From Holophagaceae bacterium (lineage in GTDB: Bacteria; Acidobacteriota; Holophagae; Holophagales; Holophagaceae), in contig PMJK01000165.1 of assembly GCA_003158505.1 (NCBI GenBank), positions 1-10,510 of the forward strand: 10,510 nt of DNA, given 5' to 3'. Shown here piece by piece: positions 1 through 6,661 of this stretch. Made by a program: the position numbers and the translations under genes. Every line of letters begins with the position of its first letter. Position 1 is the first letter of the stretch. The notes beneath the pieces were generated by a model. It was not told where the DNA came from. It did no database searches and worked only from the letters and a program-made list of their open reading frames with translations.

Positions 1-1182
1 TTCGAGCAGGCCAAGAAGAGTGCCCCCTGCATCGTGTTCATCGATGAGATCGACGCCGTGGGTCGCCATCGGGGTGCCGGTTTGGGTGGGGGCCACGATG
101 AGCGCGAGCAGACCCTGAACCAGCTTCTGGTCGAAATGGACGGCTTCGAGGGCAACGAGGGAGTCATTCTCGTCGCCGCCACCAATAGACCCGACGTGCT
201 GGATCCCGCCCTGCTCCGCCCCGGCCGCTTCGACCGCCGCGTGGTCGTGGACCGCCCCGACGTGAAGGGCCGCTTTGAAATTCTCAAGGTCCACACCGCC
301 GACAAGATCCCCCTCAGCCCCGATGTGGAACTGGAGGTCATCGCCCGCGGCACGCCCGGCTTCGCCGGTGCTGATCTGGCCAATCTCTGCAACGAGGCCG
401 CCCTCACCGCCGCCCGCGGCAACAAGAAATGGGTCGAGATGGCCGATTTCGAGAACGCCAAGGACAAGGTCTACATGGGCGCCGAGCGCCGCAGCCTGGT
501 CATGACCGAAGAGGACAAGAAGATCACGGCCTACCACGAGGCCGGCCACACGGTCGTGGCCGCCGTGGTTCCCCAGAGCGACCCGCTCCACAAGGTGACC
601 ATCATTCCTCGCGGTCGGGCCTTGGGGGTCACCTGGCAGCTGCCGGAGAAGGACCGCTACAATACCACCCGCGAGTACATGGAGAGTCGCATCGCCATCG
701 CCATGGGCGGCCGCATCGCCGAGGAAATCTTCTTCAATCAGCTGAGTACCGGCGCGTCCAATGACATCCAGCAGGCAACCGACATGGCCAAGTCCATGGT
801 CATGGAATTCGGCATGAGCGACAAGCTGGGCCCCCTCAATTTCGGCGGGGGCCAGCACGAGATCTTCCTGGGACGTGATTTCACTCAGCACCGCGAGATT
901 TCTGAAGACACGGCCCGCATGATCGATGCGGAAGTCCACGAATTCGTCATGCGGAACTACCGGAAGGCGAAGGCGGCCATCGAGAGCCACAAGGACCAGT
1001 TGGTGGCCATCGCCGAAGCCCTGCTCGTGCGGGAGACCCTCGACGGCAACGACATCGAGATCCTGATGAAGGGCGGCACCCTGCCCCCGCCCAAGGCTGG
1101 CGCTACTCCGTCGGCTCCGGCCACGGTGGAGGAGGGTCCTTCTGCGGATCCCGGGCTTAATCCCGCCCTCAAGCCCGCGTGA
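1..1182 (+). CDS. ftsH: ATP-dependent zinc metalloprotease FtsH (3' part, 5' end outside window)
   Basis: FtsH is a membrane-anchored AAA+ protease that unfolds and degrades damaged membrane proteins and selected cytosolic regulators. The reading frame is open from base 1, so the N-terminal membrane segments, Walker A and the first part of the AAA domain are missing. Visible, numbering from the window edge: Walker B FIDEIDA (about 13-19), the second region of homology with LRPGRFDR and its arginine fingers (72-79), a sensor-2-like GTPGFAGADL (about 116-125), the zinc site HEAGH (179-183), and the distal acidic zinc ligand in QQATDMAKSM (D261). The last 30 or so residues are a Pro/Ala-rich tail typical of the variable FtsH C-terminus. 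The stop TGA overlaps the GTG start of folP, the familiar ftsH-folP arrangement. All key protease motifs are intact. The family assignment is certain. Confidence 0.97.
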   Translation, partial: FEQAKKSAPCIVFIDEIDAVGRHRGAGLGGGHDEREQTLNQLLVEMDGFEGNEGVILVAATNRPDVLDPALLRPGRFDRRVVVDRPDVKGRFEILKVHTADKIPLSPDVELEVIARGTPGFAGADLANLCNEAALTAARGNKKWVEMADFENAKDKVYMGAERRSLVMTEEDKKITAYHEAGHTVVAAVVPQSDPLHKVTIIPRGRALGVTWQLPEKDRYNTTREYMESRIAIAMGGRIAEEIFFNQLSTGASNDIQQATDMAKSMVMEFGMSDKLGPLNFGGGQHEIFLGRDFTQHREISEDTARMIDAEVHEFVMRNYRKAKAAIESHKDQLVAIAEALLVRETLDGNDIEILMKGGTLPPPKAGATPSAPATVEEGPSADPGLNPALKPA

Positions 1183-1997
1183 CCACAGCTCCATTCCAAT
1201 GGGGACCGCTCCTGAAGGGCGGTCCCCTTTTCATGGGCATCCTCAACCTGACTCCCGACTCCTTCAGCGATGGCGGGCAGTTCATGGACCCTGCAGCCGC
1301 GCTGGCCCAGGCTCAACTTCTGGTTCGGGCAGGCGCTCGGATGCTCGATCTGGGTGCCGAAAGCACCCGCCCGGGTGCGGTACTTGTGGATGCAGATACG
1401 GAGTGGGCCCGTCTCGAGGCCGTGCTTCCCCTCCTGGCGAGATCCCTGCCGGGCATCCCCCTCAGTCTGGACACCCGCCATGCGGACGTGGCTGCCCGGG
1501 GGCTTGCGGCGGGGGCCTCGGTGATCAACGACGTGACCGGCTTTTCGGATCCGCGCATGCTGGATCTGGCCCTGTCCTCGCCCTGTGGCCTCATTGCCAT
1601 GCGAAGCCACAGGCTGGGCCAGGAACTCCACATGCCGCCCTATGGGGACACGGCACCAAAGGATGCGGAAGCGACCATCGTGGAGCTTGGCGCCATCCGG
1701 GACCGCCTCCACAGGGCCGGAATTCAGGAAGCTCGTGTGCTGCTGGATCCCGGCTTCGGCTTCGGTACGACCTACCTGGAGGACCTTGCGCTTTGGGAGG
1801 CCCTGCCCCGCCTTCCGGAATCCCTGGCCTGGCCGGCGGAACGGATCTGCATCGGCATCTCGCGCAAACGCTTCCTGGCTGCCCGGGCCGGGACACCCGA
1901 CCTCCCGCCCTCACAACGGGATAATCTGACCAGTGCAGCCCACGCGGAGGCAATCCATCTGGGCTATCGGGTCTTCAGGACGCACGCCATCGGCTAA
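1179..1997 (+). CDS. folP: Dihydropteroate synthase
   Basis: Condenses p-aminobenzoate with 6-hydroxymethyl-dihydropterin pyrophosphate in folate synthesis; cytosolic TIM barrel and the sulfonamide target. Motifs in order: MGILNLTPDSFSDGG (19-33), GAESTRPGA (59-67), DTR (98-100), IND (116-118), LDPGFGFG (189-196), GISRKRF (226-232) and a terminal FRTH whose R267 and H269 match the phosphate-binding Arg/His pair. At 272 residues it is of usual length, but it stops at HAIG, just after the last motif, where most homologues have H-D/E-V and another turn or helix. The GTG start overlaps the ftsH stop (GTGA) with no clear Shine-Dalgarno, suggesting translational coupling. An ATG at 1234 would remove the strand before MGILN, so the GTG is preferred. 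A terminator-like hairpin lies within its first codons. Confidence 0.95.
   Translation: MTTAPFQWGPLLKGGPLFMGILNLTPDSFSDGGQFMDPAAALAQAQLLVRAGARMLDLGAESTRPGAVLVDADTEWARLEAVLPLLARSLPGIPLSLDTRHADVAARGLAAGASVINDVTGFSDPRMLDLALSSPCGLIAMRSHRLGQELHMPPYGDTAPKDAEATIVELGAIRDRLHRAGIQEARVLLDPGFGFGTTYLEDLALWEALPRLPESLAWPAERICIGISRKRFLAARAGTPDLPPSQRDNLTSAAHAEAIHLGYRVFRTHAIG
1201..1231 (+). terminator. Terminator-like GC-rich hairpin plus TTTT inside the start of folP
   Basis: GGGGACCGC (1201-1209) is perfectly repeated inverted as GCGGTCCCC (1219-1227), giving a 9-bp stem that extends by one U-G and one C-G pair over a 5-base loop. TTTT follows at 1228-1231. The shape is that of an intrinsic terminator placed 18 bases after the ftsH stop codon, yet it lies within the folP reading frame (about codons 8-18). 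The U-tract is short, so termination is probably partial. It may act as an attenuator between ftsH and folP-glmM-ftsW, or be a coincidence of the Gly/Pro-rich codons (WGPLLKGGPLF). The inverted repeat is seen directly; the function is inferred. Confidence 0.45.
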
Positions 1998-2006
1998 CCT
2001 GTTGGG

Positions 2007-3326
2007 ATGAGTCTTCGCTATTTCGGAACCGATGGCATTCGGGGCGTCGCCTTGCGCTCTCCCCTCACCCTCGAGGAGGTCACCCGTTGGGGCGCCGCCT
2101 GGGCGCAGGTGGCTCGTAAGGCGGGCGTGAAGCGGCTGGTAGTGGGTTGGGATCCCCGATCCAGTTCCGGCCCGATGTCCGAGGCCTTCATCCTGGGTGT
2201 AGGCCTGAATCTGAAGGTGCTGGTGCTCGGCATGGCCCCCACTCCCGCCGTGGCCTGGAATGTCGCAAGACTGACTACGGAAGGTGAGAAAACCTGGGGT
2301 CTCATGATCTCAGCCAGCCACAATCCGCCGGAGGACAACGGCCTCAAGGGCTTCAACGAACTCGGCGAGAAACTGGAGGAGAAACAGGAGCGGGCCATCG
2401 AGTTGGCCTTCGATGAACTTCCCAAACACACCACAATATCCGCAGCACCGTCACGCCTGGACCTGCAGTCCTACCTGGCCCACCTCGAAGGCCTCACCCT
2501 TCCACCGGATTTCCGAGTAGTGATCGACTGCGCCCACGGCGCCACCGCCGAGGCCGCCATCGAGCTTTTCCATGGGGGGGACATCCACTGGCTAGGCGTA
2601 CCGGCGGATGGACCAAGAATCAATGTGGGGGTAGGTTCGACTCATCTTGATGCGCTGGCAGCCGCCGTCGCGGTTCAAGGAGCCCATCTGGGCATCGCTT
2701 TCGATGGCGATGGTGACCGGTGCCTCCTCGTCGATGCCGAGGGCAGGGTCGTGGATGGCGACCAGATGGTCTGGCTGCTGGCGCAGGATCGCGTGGCCTG
2801 CGGGGATGCCCCTCCCGGCGTGGTCGGCACCCTGATGACCAACGGCGGTCTGGCCCAAGCCCTGGGTCAGGCCGGTATCCCCTTTGTCCGCACGGCCGTG
2901 GGCGACAAGTACCTCCTCCGGGAGATGGCGAAGCGGGGCTGGGATCTCGCCGCTGAGGCTTCCGGACACCTCATCCAGAAGCGGGTGGGACCTAGCGGCG
3001 ATGGGCTCGCCGCGGCGCTGTCTATTCTTCGCGCGCTGCTCCACCGTCCTGCGGACCGGCGCTGGGCCTGGACCTTCGTGCCTTGGCCGCAGAGGCTCGT
3101 CAACGTGATGGCGAAGGATCGCAAGGCCGTTGCCGCCTGTGGAGACCTGCTTTCTGCGATGGCCGCCATAGACTCCCGCTGGGGCAGTGGCGTCCGCCAA
3201 GTGGTGCGCTGGTCCGGCACCGAGCCCAAGCTCCGCCTCATGGTGGAGGCCCAGGAAGCCGGGTGGGTGGACCAGGCGCTGACCGAACTTGAGGCCGCGG
3301 CCCGCCGCGATCTGGCACTGATTTAA
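2007..3326 (+). CDS. glmM: Phosphoglucosamine mutase
   Basis: Interconverts glucosamine-6-phosphate and glucosamine-1-phosphate, the committed route to UDP-GlcNAc for peptidoglycan and lipopolysaccharide. The 439 residues match the family's 440-450. The N-terminus RYFGTDGIRG is the GlmM signature. The phosphoserine loop is ISASHNP with catalytic S104, the NGLKGF that follows fits GlmM rather than phosphomannomutase, the Mg loop is DGDGDR (233-238), and the phosphate-binding loop is RWSGTEPKLR (401-410). The sugar-specificity loop reads EASGH (317-321) where most GlmM have EQSGH, so the flanking E and SGH are kept but Q is replaced by A. The ATG start follows folP by 9 bases with only a weak GGG in front, so it is probably coupled. 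A run of seven G (2574-2580) lies inside the gene, but protein similarity continues across it. Confidence 0.94.
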   Translation: MSLRYFGTDGIRGVALRSPLTLEEVTRWGAAWAQVARKAGVKRLVVGWDPRSSSGPMSEAFILGVGLNLKVLVLGMAPTPAVAWNVARLTTEGEKTWGLMISASHNPPEDNGLKGFNELGEKLEEKQERAIELAFDELPKHTTISAAPSRLDLQSYLAHLEGLTLPPDFRVVIDCAHGATAEAAIELFHGGDIHWLGVPADGPRINVGVGSTHLDALAAAVAVQGAHLGIAFDGDGDRCLLVDAEGRVVDGDQMVWLLAQDRVACGDAPPGVVGTLMTNGGLAQALGQAGIPFVRTAVGDKYLLREMAKRGWDLAAEASGHLIQKRVGPSGDGLAAALSILRALLHRPADRRWAWTFVPWPQRLVNVMAKDRKAVAACGDLLSAMAAIDSRWGSGVRQVVRWSGTEPKLRLMVEAQEAGWVDQALTELEAAARRDLALI

Positions 3327-3327
3327 A

Positions 3328-4446
3328 ATGTCCGCCGACGTCCGCCGCCCCGTTGACCGCTGGCTGGTGCTCTTCGCCCTGGCCCTGGTCGCCATGGGCA
3401 TGGTCTGGATCTATTCCGCCTCCGCCATCAAGGCCTCCCAGAATCACGCGGCGGCCACGGCCTTCCTGACCCGGCAGCTCGTGGGCGGCGGCATCGGCAT
3501 CGCCATCATGCTGGCGCTTTCCCAGGTCGATCTCGCCACCCTGCAGGACCACCCGCGCCCGATCCTGGTGGCCTACTTCATCCTGGTCGGATTGCTGCTG
3601 GCGGTCCTCTTCTTCGGTCCGAAAGTGAACGGAGCGCACCGGTGGCTCCGCCTCGGCCCCATTGGAAGTCTCCAGCCATCAGAACTCTTCAAACCACTGT
3701 CCGTGCTGGTCGCGGCCTCCTGGATGGTCCGGAACAAGGAGGCCTGGACGAATCATCGGGATGCTCTGCCCAAGCTGCTTGGACTCGCCGGTGTCCTGCT
3801 GGTTCCCCTGGCGCTCATCCTCCGCGAACCGGATTTCGGAACCACCTTCCTCATCGTCTTCGTCGCCTTGATGGTGGTGTTCCTGGGTGGAGCTCCGAAG
3901 TGGATTTTCGCGGTGGCCATTCCGGTCCTCGGTGCCCTTGGAACGGCCTTCGTGGTACTTTCGCCCTATCGCCTGGCCCGGGTCACCAGTTTCCTCAATC
4001 CCGAGGCTGATCCGCTCGGGAAGGGGCACCAAGCCCTTCAGAGCCTCGTGGCCGTGGGCAACGGCGGCTTCATGGGGGTGGGGTTGGGCGGCGGCAAACA
4101 AAAGCTGTTCTATCTGCCGGAAGCCCATACGGATTTCATCTACGCGGTCATCGCCGAGGAGGCTGGACTCATCGGGACCGTGGCCGTCCTGGCGCTGTTC
4201 GTGGCGATCCTGTGGCGGGGCTACCGGATCGCCCGCCGCGTGGGCGACGGTTATCTCAAGCTCTGCGCCATGGGCTTCATGCTGCTCATCGTGGTGCAGG
4301 CCCTGATGAACATGAGCGTGGTCCTTTCCATGGCGCCGAACAAGGGGATCCCCCTGCCCTTCATTTCATTCGGGCCCAACAGCCTCATCACCAGCCTGAT
4401 CTGCCTCGGTCTGCTATTGTCCATCAGCAAGGATGTTTCAACTTAG
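3328..4446 (+). CDS. ftsW: SEDS-family peptidoglycan glycosyltransferase, FtsW type
   Basis: Polytopic inner-membrane enzyme (372 residues, about ten hydrophobic segments) that polymerises lipid II into glycan strands with a partner class B penicillin-binding protein at the septum. FtsW-type signatures: IYSASA (28-33), NGAHRWLRLG (101-110) followed by QPSEL (116-120), REPDFGT (166-172), ADPLGKGHQALQSL (227-240), GVGLGGGKQKLFYLPEAHTDF (250-270) with D269 at the position of the proposed catalytic aspartate, then AEEAGLIG and KGIPLPFISFG (339-349). YSAS and LFYLPEAHTDF favour FtsW over RodA. The usual YGG(S/N)S after PFIS is F-G-P-N-S here. The start lies one base after the glmM stop and has no Shine-Dalgarno, so coupling to glmM is likely. 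No divisome neighbour is in the window, so a RodA-like elongation role cannot be fully excluded. Confidence 0.9.
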   Translation: MSADVRRPVDRWLVLFALALVAMGMVWIYSASAIKASQNHAAATAFLTRQLVGGGIGIAIMLALSQVDLATLQDHPRPILVAYFILVGLLLAVLFFGPKVNGAHRWLRLGPIGSLQPSELFKPLSVLVAASWMVRNKEAWTNHRDALPKLLGLAGVLLVPLALILREPDFGTTFLIVFVALMVVFLGGAPKWIFAVAIPVLGALGTAFVVLSPYRLARVTSFLNPEADPLGKGHQALQSLVAVGNGGFMGVGLGGGKQKLFYLPEAHTDFIYAVIAEEAGLIGTVAVLALFVAILWRGYRIARRVGDGYLKLCAMGFMLLIVVQALMNMSVVLSMAPNKGIPLPFISFGPNSLITSLICLGLLLSISKDVST

Positions 4447-4496
4447 GGGCCGTTCAGAATAGCCAGTGCATTTCTGGCTGTTCTGTTACAGCCCCT
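4445..4496 (+). terminator. Long imperfect hairpin after ftsW, probable transcription end
   Basis: The inner stem pairs CAGAATAGCCAG (4455-4466) with CTGGCTGTTCTG (4474-4485): 12 pairs including one G-U, over a 7-base loop. An outer stem pairs AGGGGC (4445-4450, including the last two bases of the ftsW stop) with GCCCCT (4491-4496), with a small internal loop between the stems. There is no long T-run, so it is not a textbook intrinsic terminator. It fills most of the 76-bp gap between two convergent genes and could serve both strands or protect the ftsW transcript's 3' end. Confidence 0.5.
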
Positions 4497-4522
4497 TATG
4501 CCCTCTGCACTGCCTCTACTGA

Positions 4523-5656
4523 TCAGGTTGTCTCGGATTGAGGGCCTAACTGAATTGGTTCGTCGTCATCATCGTCTACAAGGATGATGTTCGACCCGCC
4601 CCCCAGCAGCACGGCATCCTCGTACATGTTCTTCAGCTTGGGTTGGAAACGTTCGGCCTGTCCGAGCCGCGAGTCAGGCTTCAGGTCCACGGCGGTTCTG
4701 ACGAGGCCCACGATGCATGGGGCCTCGACGCCAAGGATGGCCCCAAGCATCTTGAGCGGGTTGATCGCCTGATAGCCCTCCATGCGCGTGGAGAAGTAAA
4801 GGACGGAATCCTCCCAGAGCAGCTCGGATACAACATTGCGGAGATCCACTGGCCCGTCCCGAAGGGAAGGCCCCCGGTCCCAAAGCCAACAGCTTGCCTC
4901 GAGAAAGGACGCGATCTTTCCCCTGGCCAGGGCCTTGAATTCCGGGGGGACTTCCCAACGCCAGCGGGACAGGATGGCCAGATCACTCACCGGGGATGCG
5001 TATCCCGGGAGGGCCAACCATTGGTGGATGCGCACCCCTTCCGGCAGGCGCTGATTCAGTCGGGCCATCAGGTCCGCTGGACCATCCTTTGGCTCCTGCC
5101 TCAGCACCGCATCCATGGATTCGGCCAGACCACCTACCCCCACGGGAAGGGGCAGGCCGACAGTCAATAACGGGCGCGGTCGCTTACCGAGATCAAGAAG
5201 GAGGTGCAGTCCTTCCAGCCGAAACGCATGAAGGAAGATGGCATGGAGGTCTCCATCATCAAAGCCCACAGCGCCATCATCCTTTGCATAACAGAATCGA
5301 ATGAGTACGCGCTGGGTATCCAATTGCCAGCGAGCTGATCGCCGATGTTGCGCCTTTAGCGCCAGAGGAGCAAGACGGGAGGCGAGGGACTCCATCCACG
5401 CCTTGTTTCCTGCCTCACGCCGAAGGGAGCGAAGCAACTCGCCGGCCTCTTCCACAAGATTGTCGGTCAGGATCGCGTCGATCGTGGCGTCGAGATCGGG
5501 AGGTGGAAGCCCCGCCATCAGGGTCCGGAGAACCTGGAGGCAGGCGGGTTCCCGGCTGGGACCATACTCCTCCATCATTCGCAGCACCGCCTGCAATCGA
5601 GCCTTCTTAGCCAATGCCTCGGCGGGAATGGAAGGATGATCGGCTCGTGTGTTCAC
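4523..5656 (-). CDS. Stand-alone DUF2344 (TIGR03936-like, radical-SAM-linked) protein
   Basis: From the chosen GTG (5656) the protein has 377 residues. The centre (about 114-235) resembles DUF2344: a strand VLIRFCYAK, a helical stretch ending AFRLEGLHLLL, then GKRPRPLLTVGLPLPVGV (157-174), then LNQRLPEGVRI (200-210). Family members are found fused to or beside B12-type radical SAM proteins; their biochemical role is not known to me. Here the usual SHLDL is not recognisable, and SQGFxPRP has become DLGKRPRP. The N-terminal 110 residues are helical and unrecognised. The C-terminus has NPLKMLGAILG and an acidic DDDDD tail. The frame is open back to a GTG at 5824, but the extra 56 residues look non-coding; an ATG at 5770 and TTGs downstream of 5656 are alternatives, and none has a convincing Shine-Dalgarno. 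It converges on ftsW and diverges from the kinase gene. Confidence 0.75.
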   Translation of the reverse strand: MNTRADHPSIPAEALAKKARLQAVLRMMEEYGPSREPACLQVLRTLMAGLPPPDLDATIDAILTDNLVEEAGELLRSLRREAGNKAWMESLASRLAPLALKAQHRRSARWQLDTQRVLIRFCYAKDDGAVGFDDGDLHAIFLHAFRLEGLHLLLDLGKRPRPLLTVGLPLPVGVGGLAESMDAVLRQEPKDGPADLMARLNQRLPEGVRIHQWLALPGYASPVSDLAILSRWRWEVPPEFKALARGKIASFLEASCWLWDRGPSLRDGPVDLRNVVSELLWEDSVLYFSTRMEGYQAINPLKMLGAILGVEAPCIVGLVRTAVDLKPDSRLGQAERFQPKLKNMYEDAVLLGGGSNIILVDDDDDEPIQLGPQSETT

Positions 5657-5950
5657 ATCATCAGCATAGTGACCAGATGGATGGGATGGCGCAGAATTGC
5701 GGACCCTGTGCTCTGTAAAACCTGCTGAAGGCTCCGATGGAAGGAGTTGGCAAGGAGCCGATTTCCACATCCGCTGTGGGAAGCGAAATCCCGAATCTAG
5801 AGAATTCCTTTCATCACAAGCCACTTGGGTCCGTGCCCGATTTTGGTGGCAGGTGCAGGGAGGATTCCCGGGTTGACAAGTGCCTCCGGGTTCGTTCCAT
5901 CAGCCTTCCTTTTGCGTTCCATGCGGTCAGGCCCCAAGCTGGGGGGCGCC
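5657..5950. other. Divergent intergenic region between the DUF2344 and kinase genes
   Basis: About 290 bases separate the two most likely starts. Both genes have in-frame open extensions into it (back to GTG 5824 on the - strand and TTG 5825 on the + strand), but the predicted residues show no domain and the base composition is less GC-biased than in the genes. It must hold the promoters of both transcripts. I see a TTGACA on the + strand (5873-5878). For the - strand I see only weak candidates (TTGTGA with a TAGATT at too short a spacing, and TATGCT just upstream of the GTG). No clear operator palindrome or riboswitch fold was recognised. Confidence 0.5.
5873..5900 (+). promoter_or_regulatory. 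Possible sigma-70-type promoter for the Kdo-kinase-like gene
   Basis: A perfect -35 consensus TTGACA (5873-5878) is followed after 16 bases by TTCCAT (5895-5900), which matches only three of six positions of TATAAT. It lies about 50 bases upstream of the kinase ATG, in the right place and direction. The poor -10 keeps confidence low. Confidence 0.27.
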
Positions 5951-6661
5951 ATGATCCACGACCCCTACACCATTCGTCCTCTTCCACCAGGCTGGCCCTA
6001 CGGGACCCGCCCACCCCTCCATCCCCTCGGATGCCGGCTGAACCTGGACCTGCCGGGGCTCGGCGGGGGCTGGCGCGTCTGCACGCCCGGAGGTTTTGTC
6101 CCTGCGGGTGAACCAGTTTCGCTCCCAGGCGTTTTTGGACGCGGCGGTATCCTTCGCGTGGGTGACATGGTCCTGCGGCCCTATCGCCGGGGTGGCTTCC
6201 TCCGCCATTTCAACGAGCGGACCTACCACTCCCATCTCCGGTTCGCAGCGGAACATGCCGTTCATCGCGGGCTGTGGGAATCCGGATTCCCCACGGTGGA
6301 GCCGCTCGGTTACGCCTGGAGACCCTGCGGATTCGGCGTCGAAGGCGTCCTGTTCACGCGCATGGCCGAAGGCGAGGCTTGGCCCAGGCTATGGGATCTC
6401 AGCTCCGCCCGGGGGCCCGACATCCACCGTGCCATCGCCTCGCTGTGCGAATGGAACCTGTGGTCGCCCGACCTGAATGCTACGAACGTGATCCTTCCAC
6501 CTCAGGGTGGGGCCCTGTTCCTGGATTGGGACCGGGCTCGTTTCGAGCCAGAGGGCACCGACCTCTGGCCCCGCTATCACAAGCGGCTGGAGCGGAGCCT
6601 CCATAAGCTTGGGGCCCCAGCGGATGCGTTTGAGACTATTGGATCTGCGTTGCGTCCCTGA
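5951..6661 (+). CDS. Kdo kinase-like / WaaP-family lipopolysaccharide kinase
   Basis: 236-residue protein of the Kdo/WaaP small-kinase fold (KdkA-like), which in known members phosphorylates Kdo or heptose of the lipopolysaccharide core at the cytoplasmic face of the inner membrane. RPYRRGG (76-82) matches the phosphate-loop region of KdkA, and ERTYHSHLRFAAEHAVHRGLW (89-109) its conserved helix after the loop. DLNATN (174-179) carries the presumed catalytic D174, and DWDRARF (192-198) the metal-binding Asp of the D-F-D-R motif. The canonical HADLNAHN is changed to SPDLNATN, so the substrate may differ. The first 60 residues are Pro/Gly-rich. ATG 5951 is chosen for the G-rich stretch four bases upstream and the lack of conservation before it; ATG 5921 and TTG 5825 are alternatives. 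No other lipopolysaccharide gene is in the window. Its last 26 bases overlap the convergent ppiA. Confidence 0.78.
   Translation: MIHDPYTIRPLPPGWPYGTRPPLHPLGCRLNLDLPGLGGGWRVCTPGGFVPAGEPVSLPGVFGRGGILRVGDMVLRPYRRGGFLRHFNERTYHSHLRFAAEHAVHRGLWESGFPTVEPLGYAWRPCGFGVEGVLFTRMAEGEAWPRLWDLSSARGPDIHRAIASLCEWNLWSPDLNATNVILPPQGGALFLDWDRARFEPEGTDLWPRYHKRLERSLHKLGAPADAFETIGSALRP

Noticed and set aside
957..1712. 251-codon open frame on the - strand across ftsH and folP
   Set aside because: It is antisense to two certain genes, has low-complexity Gly/Arg/Pro-rich content and matches no family. High GC gives long chance frames.
2592..3401. 269-codon open frame on the - strand opposite glmM
   Set aside because: It is antisense to a well-conserved gene and shows no domain or signal.
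4561..4580. Short GTC/ATC triplet repeat suggesting a microsatellite
   Set aside because: It simply encodes the acidic DDDDD tail of the DUF2344 protein on the - strand; too short to call a repeat element.
6610..6619. TGGGGCCCCA palindrome near the end of the kinase gene, considered as a ppiA terminator
   Set aside because: Loop-less palindrome with no following T-run on either strand.
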